From Isochrysis galbana (Eukaryota > Haptophyta > Isochrysidales > Isochrysidaceae), in NCBI GenBank assembly GCA_018136815.1, contig CM030939.1:372001-436000 (forward strand): a stretch of DNA of 64,000 nt, written 5' to 3'. Shown here piece by piece: positions 28,329 through 39,400 of this stretch. The notes below the pieces were generated by a model. The model was given only the letters and a program-made list of their open reading frames with translations, was not told the origin of the DNA and searched no databases. The translations under genes and the position numbers were made by a program. The first letter of the stretch is position 1; every line of letters begins with the position of its first letter.

Positions 28329-28343
28329 CTCGGTCCCCCGATA

Positions 28344-28857
28344 GCTCTCGGTGGGGCTGTTGGCGATCGGGAGAAAATATCCCCCCGATAGCTCCTGGGG
28401 CCCCCCGAGAGCTCCTGGGGGGCGTTGGCTCCTGGGGGGTAACATTTATTATTATCACTGAATCAGGAATGAGCTCTGATGAAGAAGTGTGCCATAGCTA
28501 TGCTACCAGATGCAGATACATCCCGCAATTCGCCGAAAGGTGCACAGAATGATATGTGACCAAATGCAAATTTAACATAGCCATTGCCGAGCCGAAAGGT
28601 CGAAGAGCTCCTTCGCTAGGCTATCGTCAGGTCAGTTCACCATGCATTTGTGGAACCCGAAGGCACACAATGACCCATCATCTGAGCTACTAGCAGCAGC
28701 TGCATACAAGAAGGAGAACGACCATGAATGAAGTGATCTTGCGCACATTTCGAGCACGCATTGAGACATCAACGCACCAAGATGAGAATAATGGGCGTCT
28801 TAGGAGTTCATGTCACGATCATGAGTGGCATTGGTAGGGAACCTCCGTCTCTAGGTC
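28344..28857. other. Family H remnant and FabI 3' flank
   Basis: 28344-28440 is GATAGCTCTCGG/GGGGCCCCCC-type hairpin repeat related, in reverse complement, to 41690-41840. The rest is the 3' flank of the FabI gene; no gene seen. Confidence 0.5.
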
Positions 28858-30537
28858 TCAGTCTTGGCACTGAGCCACAGCCTTCGCCTGGACCATGCCG
28901 ACAGCATGCATTCCATTGTCAACATATAGGGTGACACCGGTAACTGCACCGAAGAAGGGTGACAATAAGCACGCTGCAACGGAGCCAACATCATCAGAGT
29001 AGAGATCCTTTTCCAGGGGCGCATTGGCACGGCAATAGTCGATACCGACCTCAATGAATGACTTCTTCTCTCCCTTCGAGATGGCAGAAGCAGCGCGTGA
29101 CTTGAGAGGCCCCGCGGAGATGGTGTTCACAGTAATGCCGTACTTGCGGCCAGCTTCGTATGCAAGCACGCGAGTATCGGATTCGAGGGCAGCCTTTGCG
29201 GATGACATACCACCTCCATAGCCAGGGATCACCTGCACCGAACGGGAGAAATGTGATCAGCGCAACAAGGCATGGTTCGGAACAGAAGGCGGTGTTGAAT
29301 GGGGAGTCAACCTCCCACAAACACCCACCTTTTCCGAGGCAATATATGTGAGCGAGAGGACAGAGCCACCCGGATTCATGATGGGGCCGAACTTGGAGAC
29401 GAGCGATACGAGAGAGTAAGACGAGGCAGAGGCAGCAGCGAGGTAGCCTGAGAGTGAAAGCAATGGCAACTCACTTGAGGCTAACGGACGTACTGAGTGT
29501 TCAACTCTGGTAGAGGATTGGCCACGAGCGGGGAAGCTGTACCAATGGCCGCCACCCTTGCAATGTCTAGGGATGGGCAACCTCGAACCTGCGCGGCTGG
29601 TTTCAAGTAGGGGCTTTTGGACCTCCGGACCATTGGCAAGAGAATGAACAAGAATATCAATCTTGCCGTAGTCGCCCTCGACCTTCTTGGCGACCTCCTC
29701 AATCGAGAAGCCGTCGAGGCCAGCATACCTGGAGGGCACAGAACAATGGAAACCATTAAGCAAGCAACAGAGTGTTGGGTGGAGGGCTGGAAACCATTAC
29801 GCAAGCAACAAAGTGTTGGATGGGGGGCTGGAGAGATGAACACATCTGCAGCGATCGCCGTGCCAGGCAATCAAGTAGTCAACGGTAGGAATTATGAGCA
29901 TAGCTAGCGGTCCTCACCGTTTGTTTGCGAGAACATCAGCTGGAACATCATCAGACGTGTCAAAGACGGCGTCGAGGGGATATATCTTTTCGATGACCAT
30001 TTTTGAGCCATCATTCAGGATCATATCCTCGTCAAACTTTCCCGATGCAAGTGACTTTTGGAAGATCCCAAGGACTGGTGGCCATGTACCCACGGTAATA
30101 GTAGCACCGGCATTGGCAAGCGCCTGAGTATGGGAGTGGAAGTGGGCATTGTATGCAAGTAGCAGTAGAGTGTTGATCTGTTGATCTGTTGTTGATATCT
30201 TGGGGCTTGCCCTCATGAGCAAGCTCAGGCAACAGCGAGGACGCGACGTTGACGAGGCAGCAAGTAGCACGCACTATCATGCCGATGCACATGATTTCGA
30301 CCATGCATTCATCAGTGTGCGCGTGTGGCGTACCTTGCAGATCGCCCAGCCATAGCCAGTGGAGTCTGCAACACCTGCAACAAAGACTGTCTTGCCCTTG
30401 AGGTCGATCTCAAGGCCCATCTGAATGTCGGTGGTCACGCGCGGCTGATCAAGCCTGAGTTGTGTCGGGCGCATCTGTGCGGCCAGAGGGCCAAGCGAGT
30501 AGCCGCTCACTGCCGAGGCGCAGAGAAGTAGCGACAT
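28858..30537 (-). CDS. fabI: Enoyl-[acyl-carrier-protein] reductase (NADH), plastid type
   Basis: Five exons, all GT-AG and in frame: 30334-30537, 29918-30123, 29589-29728, 29329-29447, 28858-29232 (347 residues). It catalyses the last step of each type II fatty-acid elongation round. The N-terminus ([20 protein letters not shown]) looks like a signal/transit leader, fitting import into a secondary plastid. The mature part has the dinucleotide-binding [57 protein letters not shown], the active-site [20 protein letters not shown] and [14 protein letters not shown], close to plant and algal FabI rather than most bacterial ones. Introns are 210, 189, 141 and 96 nt. A family I repeat lies about 260 bases upstream of the start. 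Confidence 0.93.
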
Positions 30538-30794
30538 CGAAACCTGAATAAGCAGAGGAGCCCGTGTCCGTGGTCTGGGCTAGGCCGGCTCGCTCGGCGT
30601 GGAGAAAGCTGGGTGAGGGGTGGTGTCACAGGGATAAACCAGACAGCCGGACGAGCATCGGGCGGGCGGGACAATGGGGGGGGGAGAGGCAGAGCGTTGA
30701 AGGTTGGGGGATGGAGGGGGGGGAGGCGCGGGGGACCATCGCGAGCGCGAGATCGACACTCCGACAGAGCTCTCGATTCCAAGACGTTCTCTAC

Positions 30795-31010
30795 TCCTCC
30801 AGAGTAGAAGAGTGTCAGAGTTTTCTTGTTGTCCTAGTTTAATCCTAGTGCTAAGGGACCGTGCCTCATCGGCTCATCGGCAACTCGGCAACGGAGCCCC
30901 TACCCCGCGATGGGGGTGTGCGCGGTTGGTGCATGGCTCGTCCGGTGTATGTGGCTAGGGATGCTAGCCAACAAGACCTCTTACAAGACTACAATTTCTA
31001 ACGTGGTACC
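30795..31010. repeat. Family I repeat upstream of fabI
   Basis: CAGAGTTTTCTTGTTGTCCT ... GTGCTAAGGGACCG ... GCGATGGGGGTGTGCGCGGT ... CTAACGTGGTACCCCC. The same sequence lies at 49985-50175, just upstream of the glycosyltransferase start. A partial copy (TCTAACGTGGTACCCCCGCC) is at 32835-32865. Confidence 0.7.
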
Positions 31011-31600
31011 CCCCAACTAAGTTTATACTTAGTTCGCCCATGGGGGGGCACGAGCCCCCCTCTCTCTCCACTCCTCCCCTGCCATGGGGGAGGATCCACC
31101 CACTCTCCTGGCACGCCTGATGGCTTGCCAGGAGCACACAGCCATGCTGACCCATTCCTCTCCCCACAGGCCCGCCTGACTCGCCCGCCCTGGCCCGTCG
31201 TGGCCTGCCCATTCCTCTGACCAGCCCCTCCTCCCCCTGGGCCCCCCTGTTCAGGACCCCCCAGCCAGCTCCAGTCGACCCGCAGGGGCTCGGAGCGCTA
31301 GCGAGGGAGAGGCAGGAGGGGCCAGGGCCATGCCCCAGCCTCACCTGCCCCCTGAGCTGTGCTCCCAGGCCCTGCAGGCCATCTGGGGACCTGAGCGAGG
31401 GGCCGCAGGCGCGCGCCATGGGCCCCGCCGCGGGGAAGAGAGGAGGAAAAGGGAAGAGGGAGGGGAGGGGGGAGCGGCAGCTCTCCCCTCCGGCAGAAAC
31501 GTGTCTTCTCGCCCCGTTTGGGTAAGAGAAGACGGGGGCGCCAGAGCCAGGAGGGAAGGGCCGCGGCTCGCCGCGGCCACTCGCTCGGGCGAGGGAGATT
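31011..31600 (+). mobile_element. Family C-related retroposon, 3' end not found
   Basis: Starts AACTAAGTTTATACTTAGTT, the perfect form of the leader stem-loop, then CGCCCATGGGGGGGCACGAG. The body is similar to family C to about 31300 and then diverges. No terminal T run or duplication was located. Confidence 0.6.
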
Positions 31601-31737
31601 AGCGCTCTAGGCCCCTAAACTCACGATTGCCCCCCCCCCCCTGCGTTGTTTTACCCGAAAGGGGTTTTCCCCCAGCGTGGCCTCGAGGAGAGGGTGTGCT
31701 GGGGTGCGTAGGGTCGGTGCTTGCACTGGGGGGAGGA

Positions 31738-32670
31738 CAACCTACTTTTATAAGTGGGGGACAATGGGGGCCTCGCGCCCCCCACACACCATCGCGGACA
31801 CCCCCCGGGGTGGGCCCGTACAATCAACCCCAGCCCCTGCCCTTTGGCAGGGGCAGGGCACTCAACAATCTGGCCCAGACCCTTCGGGGGCGCGGCCCGC
31901 GAGCCGCACTCCCACGCCCGCGCTGGGCCTGCCCTCGAGCTGACTCCCCCTCTGTCCCTGGTCGCCAGGCATACAGGTGTCTCTGGGCGGCTCCCATGGC
32001 CAGCGGGGCGAGCGTGGGAGAGGCAGGGGGGGCCAGGGGCTGAGCCCCAGCCTCCACTGCCCCCTGAGCTGCCCTTGCTGGCCCCCTGGGAGCCCCCAAA
32101 GGGCCCCTGAGAGCAGGCCAGGGCGCGCCGCATGGCGACGCGCCGCAGGGACGACGAAGGGAGAGAGTGGAGAGAGGGAGAGGGGGGGTTTTGCACCCCC
32201 CCCGATGGAGTGCGGTTAGAAACAGGCCCCGTTTGCGTTAGCAAACGGGTAGGGGGCGGCCGGCGACAGGCGGGAGAGAGAAGGGAGCGGCTCAAGCTCG
32301 AGGAGAGTATCCTGAAGGTGGCACAGGCTACTCGACTCGCAGTCGTTTATTTCTCGAGAACTGCTCACGGCGCGAGCTGGAAGGGCCGATCCTCTTTGTC
32401 GACGAGAGGTTCCTCCCCCCCCCCCCGGTGCTTTTTCCCGGAGAGTCGGCCGGCGTCGACCGGTCCGCCTCAATGGGTTTTCCCTCATTTTAACTTGTGG
32501 GGAGTTAGAATGGGAGCCGGGGGCTTGCGAGGGGGGAGATGTGGAGGGGTGCATAGGTGTATGTATCTGTGGCAACAACACGCGCCAAGGTGTACGGGCA
32601 GGTGCGCTGAGGGCTGTCGTGTTAGTACCGGGCTAGTGAGAGTAGTGGTACTAATGCTCAGTTAGATTAT
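31738..32670 (+). mobile_element. Family D hairpin-headed repeat
   Basis: Begins ACAACCTACTTTTATAAGTG and GGGGACAATGGGGGCCTCGC: stem-loop, then ATGG inside a second stem. GC-rich body to about 32460, then CTGTCGTGTTAGTACCGGGC and GATTATTATTGC. Minus-strand relatives are at 59530-60285 and 62690-63478. No conserved ORF is apparent. Confidence 0.6.
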
Positions 32671-32880
32671 TATTGCACTGGGGGGGAGGACAAATATCGA
32701 GGGGAGGGGGCAATGCCCCCCCCCCCGGTACCACTCGGACACCTGGCTCGCCAGGCATGGCGGGAGTCCGGGGCTGAAAAGTTGTGTCCAATTAGCTAGT
32801 GGGGCTGGCTAGGATATAACATTTTAATTTTAATCTAACGTGGTACCCCCGCCGAGAGACCACCCCAACTTCTACAACCA
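32671..32880. other. Unassigned short repeat remnants
   Basis: A G/C hairpin (GGGGGCAATGCCCCC) near 32705-32725 and a fragment of family I (TCTAACGTGGTACCCCCGCC). No gene. Confidence 0.4.
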
Positions 32881-32883
32881 AAG

Positions 32884-33016
32884 TCGCGTTCCGTCAAAAG
32901 AGGGCCAGGTGATTTTTTGTTATCCATATGTGCTTGTTTTCTTTTTGGGTAGCCACAATAATTTAGTACAAAGCTAATCACGCTCCCCCACTCTCAACAC
33001 ACGCGGTAACCCCCAG
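32884..33016 (-). repeat. Transposon terminus and 3' flank of the MGQY gene
   Basis: Plus-strand AAGTCGCGTTCCGTCAAAAG is the outward end; inside it come GGCCAGGTGATTTTTTG, AGTACAAAGCTAATCACGC and the stop of the gene at 33017. Same order as at 27967-28125 on the other strand. Confidence 0.65.
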
Positions 33017-33589
33017 CTACGCGGGCTGAGTTTTCATCTTCTTCGTCTTTTTCTCACATCCCTCTTCCTCGATGTCGTTCTGCTGGCAGGCGACGATGTC
33101 GCTTGGTTGATCTTGGGTGGCGAGGTCCGTGACGCGTGCGAGGACGGCCTTCTTGTTCTCCATGTAGAGTTTGCCAGCTGCTCGGTGCACTTGCACCATG
33201 GGATCCGTTTCGGCGTACGCGACCGCCATGATGTATTCCATGCAGAGGTACGCGACGGCGGCCTCGTCTCCAATGTACTTGGTCTTGGGGATCCTGTCGT
33301 ACTCGTCGGAGTAGTCGCCGACGAGCATGAGGGTTGCCTTGCACCAACGGCCCATGTATGGCTTGATGAGTGCCCACATCGACGGGTAGCGTTCCTTGGC
33401 CAGATCCACGCGGAAGTCTCCACATCCACGGCCCATGCCAGAGGCTGTGACGAGCAGCATCGCCAGGATGGCGCCGCTCATGCCCTCCTCCATGTCCATG
33501 TGTTCGCAGAACCTGAAGGCTGGGCTGCGGACCTCCTCGTAGGTGCGGTGACCGAGTCGCTTGGCGATGAAGACAAAGTACTGGCCCAT
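33017..33589 (-). CDS. MGQY/VGDY-type protein of unknown function, in mobile DNA
   Basis: 190 residues from the ATG at 33589; no introns. The N-terminus MGQYFVFIAKRLGH, the segment AMLLVTASGMGRGCGDFR and the pair GRWCKATLMLVGDYSDEYD recall a widespread but uncharacterised family in which MGQY(Y/W), LLxxSNGRGGGD and GRWxGDRIxxVGDY recur. The likeness is from motif memory, not a search. The middle also has KYIGDEAAVAYLCMEY and the C-terminus is very basic (KKTKKMKTQPA). A second, broken copy lies at 26584-27966. The gene lies next to a TIR-type terminus at its 3' side and is head to head, 45 bp apart, with the CxxC protein ORF at 33635. Function unknown. Confidence 0.65.
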   Translation of the reverse strand: MGQYFVFIAKRLGHRTYEEVRSPAFRFCEHMDMEEGMSGAILAMLLVTASGMGRGCGDFRVDLAKERYPSMWALIKPYMGRWCKATLMLVGDYSDEYDRIPKTKYIGDEAAVAYLCMEYIMAVAYAETDPMVQVHRAAGKLYMENKKAVLARVTDLATQDQPSDIVACQQNDIEEEGCEKKTKKMKTQPA

Positions 33590-33634
33590 GGTGAAGGAGC
33601 GAGGCTTGTGGGGGAAGAGGAGAGTGAAGCGGAG

Positions 33635-33985
33635 ATGAAGGAATGGGTCTGTCGCTTCCTGAAGCGGCGCCGTGCCAACCCACAACCGGCGCCGCGCGTT
33701 ACGGCCCCCGCAAGCACCGCGCGCACCCAATTCAAGAAGCGCCACATCGACGTCGTCGATCGCCAGTGCCGCTTCTGCTTCCTTCACAAACACAAACTCG
33801 TCCAGAAGGATGACGCCGGGCGAACCTTTGTCGACTTCATCCTCTTCGAGAAGAAGGTCGACTCCCTCGGCCACGGCGCCCTCACCGACGACGAGATGCG
33901 CGACCTCAACTTTGAGAGATTCCGCGTCATCGACCCCAAGCGTGGCGATGAGAAGAAGTGGGGCATCCGCCTCGCACTACCCACC
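33635..33985 (+). CDS. Hypothetical basic CxxC/HxH protein, truncated by LINE insertion
   Basis: ATG at 33635, divergent from the MGQY gene. The frame encodes MKEWVCRFLKRRRANPQPAP, then KKRHIDVVDRQCRFCFLHKH (a C-x2-C-x3-H-x-H cluster that could bind zinc) and GRTFVDFILFEKKVDSL, NFERFRVIDPKRGDEKKWGI. It reads as real protein to about 33985, where LINE B sequence begins in another frame; the frame stays open by chance to 34225. No family recognised. The shared upstream region with the MGQY gene suggests they belong to one element. Confidence 0.5.
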
Positions 33986-35105
33986 ACCGGTAGCGGACGA
34001 ATACACATTAGACGGCAAGACGCCGCTGGACGGCATCGGAGTAGAACATATCACCGAGGCCCTCCAGCGGGTGAAAGGCAAACGCAAACACCTCAGGGGG
34101 CCGACCAAATGGGAGGAAAAACTCCAAACTTCAGGCGATACATGGGCGCACCTCGCGAAGCTATACACCTCGCCAATGATAACGGCGCGAGACATGCACC
34201 TACATTTCAAACACATCACGCATAGGAGAGTGGGCACATATAACCGCTTTCCGGGCAGGGACAACACGTGCCGTATATGTGGGGAAGCGGATGAATCCTC
34301 GATCCACCTAGGCGAATGCCCCAAGATAATTAACATCCTAGGCGAACTAAATAAAGTCGCACGATTCTCGCCTAAGGCGGAAAAAAGCAGAGAGGAAACC
34401 ATTATAGATAACCTATTCGTCTTCCCGAAAGGAGACGCCCCGAAAGCGATATGTATACTATACCTATTAGCTTGGAGATATATAATCACGGACTTCTATA
34501 GGATACATTACGACGGCTTAAAATTTTCGGAAGAATCAATACTGATAAGAACCATAGAGAGATACACCTTGCTGAGCAAAGCACTCCTATTCGCACAAGA
34601 AACCGATTCGGCGAGGACCGCCCAGGCGGGCATGGGCAGGCAACCCAAGAAAAGGATAGACATGAACGACTTGAGACCCATCTTCAATAAGAACGACAAA
34701 GGCGGACTTAAGCCCAGTACGGAGCTAGTGGAGCTAGCCACCAAGCTGGGAATCGTTCACGCCGTCGAGGAGATCAAGGAGCCAGACAAACAAAGCACTT
34801 GAAGCTTTGGCACGCCATTCAAAACTGACACTAGAGACACTAGGACCCCGACCCAAATATAACGGATAAGACGTAGACGGATGGACACACAAGACAATAC
34901 AGACAAACTCAAAAGGCCTGCCCGAACCCCACACTCCGAACCAGGCCTCAGGTAGTGTACCGAGGCCGGACCCCGGAAACCGAAGAAAAAGGAAAGAAGG
35001 GGGGCAGGGGAAGAGGTGGAGGGAGGGAAGTTAAGGGCGATGTAGATAGCAAAGGCATAGGTGTGACCCATAGCTAGTAGGCGAGTAGCCCTGAATCTTC
35101 AGAAG
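33985..35105 (+). mobile_element. LINE family B, 5'-truncated copy with C-terminal zinc finger
   Basis: Coding remnant to 34802: KRKHLRGPTKWEEKLQ, HFKHITHRRVGTYNRF, then CRICGEADESSIHLGEC (the C-x2-C...H-x-x-x-C knuckle found near the C-terminus of LINE ORF2), WRYIITDFYRIHYDGL and a final ELVELATKLGIVHAVEE. The 3' UTR follows (AGGCCTGCCCGAACCCCACA) and ends GTAGCCCTGAATCTTCAGAAG plus T10. No reverse-transcriptase core. The left boundary is approximate. Confidence 0.8.
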
Positions 35106-35489
35106 TTTTTTTTTTACTTCCAAAAAGCACTATCTATATCTAGTATCTAGCGCATCTAGCTAGATAATCTAGATAGCGCTAGGCCACTATTTGCATCTAT
35201 CTAGATAGCTGTGGGCGCCAAACCTAGTAATAAGCTATTAATAGGCACCTAACCAAGGCCGTAGGGCATGGGCGGGCTTGCCAGCACCTTGCGCAAGCAA
35301 GCCTTGCGGGCGAAACGGCAACTAACTATCGAGCTAACTACAGTTAAACATGTTTACTGTTATTCTATAACCCAAATAACCCGTATAGATATCCCAGCAA
35401 GAGCCCAAATATCCCTGAAATATCTAGAGATATCTATGTGGAGCAAATCCACCCAAATATCCAAGACAAATATCCGGATACTTGTGCTT
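35106..35489. other. AT-rich DNA with ATCTAGATAG palindromes
   Basis: Unusually AT-rich for this window, with clustered TCTAGATAG/CTATCTAGA motifs (35130-35210). No gene seen. It could be old transposon sequence or true host intergenic DNA. Confidence 0.4.
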
Positions 35490-36150
35490 ACCCCTAGAGG
35501 GCTGTGATGGCAGGGGCTGGTGAGGAGAGGCGAGGTTGTTGGGTACGAGTGTTACGAGAGCGAGAGCGACGAGAGCGAGAGCGACGACGGATGACGACTG
35601 ACGACAGGACGACGGACAGAGACACCCAGGAAAAACACCCCGACTCTCGCCCCACGACTTTCTCACATAACTCGACTGAAATCAAACCCAAACACTCCGA
35701 TCAGACAACGACGGACGACGATCAAAGGCCGATCTGTCGGCGATCCCGTCTGGAACGGGAATCGCACCATAACGGAAACGAGGGGCAATCTTGCTACGCA
35801 GGATTCCAAGAGACCTACCGAATAAGACGAGAGAAGTGCGATGTGCCTAAGGGGGAGATACGAAGAGGTCGCAAATCAAATAACCTGATTGCCCCCAGAA
35901 GCAGATAAAGAAACGCAGGGGAGATAGCAAATTAAACCTATTTGCGAGGCGCCTGGGAGGAAGAAAGGTGGGGAAACTTCCCTTCTCTTTCGAGAGAAAG
36001 AGAGAGGGCGCTCCACAACCCACGATCCCATGCATCCAAGCGAAGCTTTTGACCGAGAACGAGAGAAAGCAGAGAATTATAACGATAAATGCCGAACGAC
36101 GAAGAGAAGAGCGAAGAGCGAAGCCTAACGAGTGTCGATTCGCGAATGCG
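35490..36150 (+). repeat. Family J repeat with palindromic terminus
   Basis: Contains GAGCGAGAGCGACGAGAGCG arrays, GACGACTGACGACAGGACG, then GAAACTTCCCTTCTCTTTCG and GGGCGCTCCACAACCC. It ends GTGTCGATTCGCGAATGCGA. Other copies: 42125-42350 (-), 50190-51321 and 51705-52553 (+). ORFs over it are composition artefacts. Confidence 0.7.
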
Positions 36151-36365
36151 ACACGATGGGCTGGTCACGAGGGAGCAGGATGGGCGAATGGGGCGAGCCT
36201 GTGGGGAAGGGAGTAGGGAGTGGGTCAGTAGGGCAGTGGCCTCCTGGCAAGCCATCAGGCGTGCCAGGAGGATGGGTGGTTCCTCCCCCATGGCAGGGGA
36301 GGAGTGGAGAGAGGGGGGGGCTCGTGCCCCCCCATGGGTCAACCAAGTATAAACTTAGTTGGGAT
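36151..36365 (-). mobile_element. Family C retroposon, 5' fragment (minus)
   Basis: On the minus strand it begins AACTAAGTTTATACTTGG and ATGGGGGGGCACGAGCC and runs about 210 bases before meeting family J. It lies about 130 bases upstream of the GRP170 start codon. Confidence 0.65.
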
Positions 36366-36491
36366 GCTGCTAGCTAGCATGCTAGCCAAGCAAGATGCTC
36401 TACAAGTCTATAATTATCAACGACATCGGGTCAGTCAAGTCCCCTTACAATCGACCTGCCCCGTGCCAGATCACACTCCCCGCGCCACGTC

Positions 36492-39400
36492 ATGCGCGCG
36501 CCGCTCCTCTCCGTCCTCCTACTCCTCTTCTCCCTCTCCACCGCCTTCTCTGCCGTGATCGGCATCGACTTCGGGGCGAGGTTCATCAAGGTGGGTCTGA
36601 TCCAGCCCGGCAAGGGCATCGATCTCGTGCTGAATGAGGCCTCGAAGAGGAAGTCCTCCTCTGCAGCCGGCTTCAACTCTGTAGGAGAGAGGGTCTACTC
36701 CGACGACTCCTTCAACCTGCTGGGCAAGCTGCCGGAGAAGCAATTCATCTATTCGAAGATGCTGCTGGGAAAGAATGTCTCCCATCCGCACGTGAGGGCG
36801 TTCGGAGACCTTGGATATCCGTACCGGTTTGGAGAAGGTGAGCGAGAGGCGACCTTCGGGCCGCGGCTGTCTTTTTAGGGTGTCTACTTAGGCGAGCGAA
36901 GGGGCGCTACGCGGTTGTTGCCGAGGATGATCTCTACGGCACCATGCGGGGTTGGCGAGGACGAGCTTGGGAGAGCTCGAGGGCACCTCGCTCGTCCCCT
37001 CTCGTGCTGATCTTCTGTGCAGGCTGGCGCTAGGACGAGCTAACACAAGCAAGTTGCCCTCTACGCTCATCTGCGGCCCTCACTGGGTTCGCGCTGGGAC
37101 GAGCGTGCGCTCGGCTGTAGCCTTCTGGTGGTTTGGTCTTAGGACAGCGGGGCGCTCTCTGCGCTCGGCTGCAGCACCGAGTCGTGCTCAAGCCAACTTT
37201 GTATCAACATTGCGGGCCGCCGCTCTCTGTGCGTATTGGGGCGGGTGGTTGCCAATGGAGAGGGAGTCCACCCACCCACGCTTTCCAACTGCGTACAGAT
37301 CCGGCGACTGGTGCTGCGATTATCCAATTCGACAAGGACATTCGCTACCGTGCAGAGGAGGCGGTCGCCTTCGTGCTCTCCTATTGCAAACAGATCGCCG
37401 AGAAGGAGGTGCGAGGCGCACCCGGCCGGAACTAGTTGTGTGCGACACACCGTTTGCACTTTCTCCTGTTTGTGGGCGCCGGCAGCCTGCCTTCTCTGCT
37501 GGTCTTAGATAACATTGACCTGACTGTGAACACCCTGGATGCCGCATCGCCATTGGCAGGCGGGCACTGCTGTAAAGGACGCAGTGATCACTATACCCGC
37601 CTTCTTCAAAGAGACGGAAAGGATGGCCATGCACAACGCCGCATCAATTGCTGGTGAGGCGTGCACGTCAAGTTCGCCCGAAAATCTGGATAGAGCTTGG
37701 CCTGGATGTTCTTGGTCCGGGCACCATTCACGCGCGATTAGCGCAGGAACGACGCCGAACGCATGTGCGGCGAGCGATTCGTCGGATGGGATGCCCTCGG
37801 AAACGCATCGCCCTAGCAACAGGAGCTTCCCAACGTTATGGATGAGGTCGCCTTGCGGCGGATGACCTTTGCGACATGCAGGGGCAGGGGCACCAATTAC
37901 TATTGCGTATGAGGTCACCCTTGTGGCGGTCTGACTTGGCGACACCATTACGGGCGATGTCACCACACCGTCCGGGCCAACTTGCCCGTTCCTTCGCGCA
38001 ACTCACGTCCTCCCGCGGCTTCCATCACCTTGTGCGATAGGCCTCACTGTCCTCTCCTTGATGCACGAGAACACCGCCTTCGCCTTCAAGTATGGCTTCG
38101 ACAAGGAATCCGAGTTTTCAACGGAAAAGGACACGAATGTCGTCTTTTACAACCTGGGCGCCGCGTCCTATCAGGTCTGCAAAGCGTCGGCATGAAAGCC
38201 CCGGTCCTCAGCTCAGTGTTTCTCTCCAGTCGCACACGCCAAGATCGAGTCAGCTATGTCGCGCCACTCTCTCCATCGTCGCTGCCCCACAGGTCTCGCT
38301 CGTTTCCTTCTCATCAGTGATGGGCAAGAAAAACAAGACCACGGGCTCGCTGACTGTGCGCAGCGTCGCTCACGACGACGCGCTTGGAGGCCGCCTTTTC
38401 GACCAGGCTGTGCTCAACATCCTAGCCGACGAATTCACCAAGCAGTACCCAAAAGTGAACATATTGGGAGGCGGCGTTGAGCATCGGCTCGATCAACAGG
38501 GCGCCCGGTGTCGTCCAGATGCTGAGCTCACTTTGCGCTGCCGCCACCTCTTTTGTCACATGTAGGTGTCATCGATTCGCGAGAGTCCCCGGGCGATGGG
38601 CAAGCTGCGGAAGGAGTCCGAACGCATCAAGGAGATTCTCTCTGCCAACAAGGAGTTCAAGGTGAGCGCACGCATTAGCGCCCTCGCTGGCCGGAAGCTG
38701 TGCTGAGGATGTCACTTGGGCGAAATCTGGCCAAACGCCTTCAGCCGCAGGCGGGCGCACCCTGAGGATGGCTGAGGGGACTATGAGGGTAGGGTGCCGT
38801 CGGAGGGCCGAGTCGATCGCTAGGACTCGTGGACTCTTGGCCAGCAAGCCATAGCCGAACGGTCTTCGCTCATTGGGTCCGTCTTGTGGTGCAGGTGGGC
38901 ATCGAGGCCCTGCACGAGGACCGCGACCTCAAGCTGGTCATCAAGCGCTCCGTCTTCGAGGAGCGATGCGCAACACTCTTCCCGCGCCTCCTGCCACCGC
39001 TCGAGGAGGTGCTTGTGCGGGCTAACATGGCTAAAGGCGACGTTGACAGGATTGAGCTGATCGGTGGTGCCACACGCATCCACCGTGTCAAGGAGGTGAG
39101 ACTAGCGCTGCCCGCCTAGTTTGCATAGACGATGGGGGGAGAACGTCGAGCGTCGTCACGGCTTACGTGGAGATAGATGACGAAACCGTTCCGACGCGGC
39201 CCGTGAGGCCTCCGTCATAATGGCCTTTGAAGCGATCCCAAGGGGTGCTTGCATAACACCCTCCACGCCCCACCGCGAACGCGTGTGGTCGCTTGCTACA
39301 GATTGTGAAAGACTTCTTTGGAAAGCCCACTTCCGCCTCCATCAACGCCGATGAGGCGGGCGCGCTCGGTGCCACACTGTACGCCGCAAAGCTGTCCACT

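Noticed and set aside
33672-34802. Single 376-residue ORF as one protein
   Set aside because: The N-terminal third is an out-of-frame reading of the CxxC protein gene; only the part after about 33985 is LINE B coding sequence.
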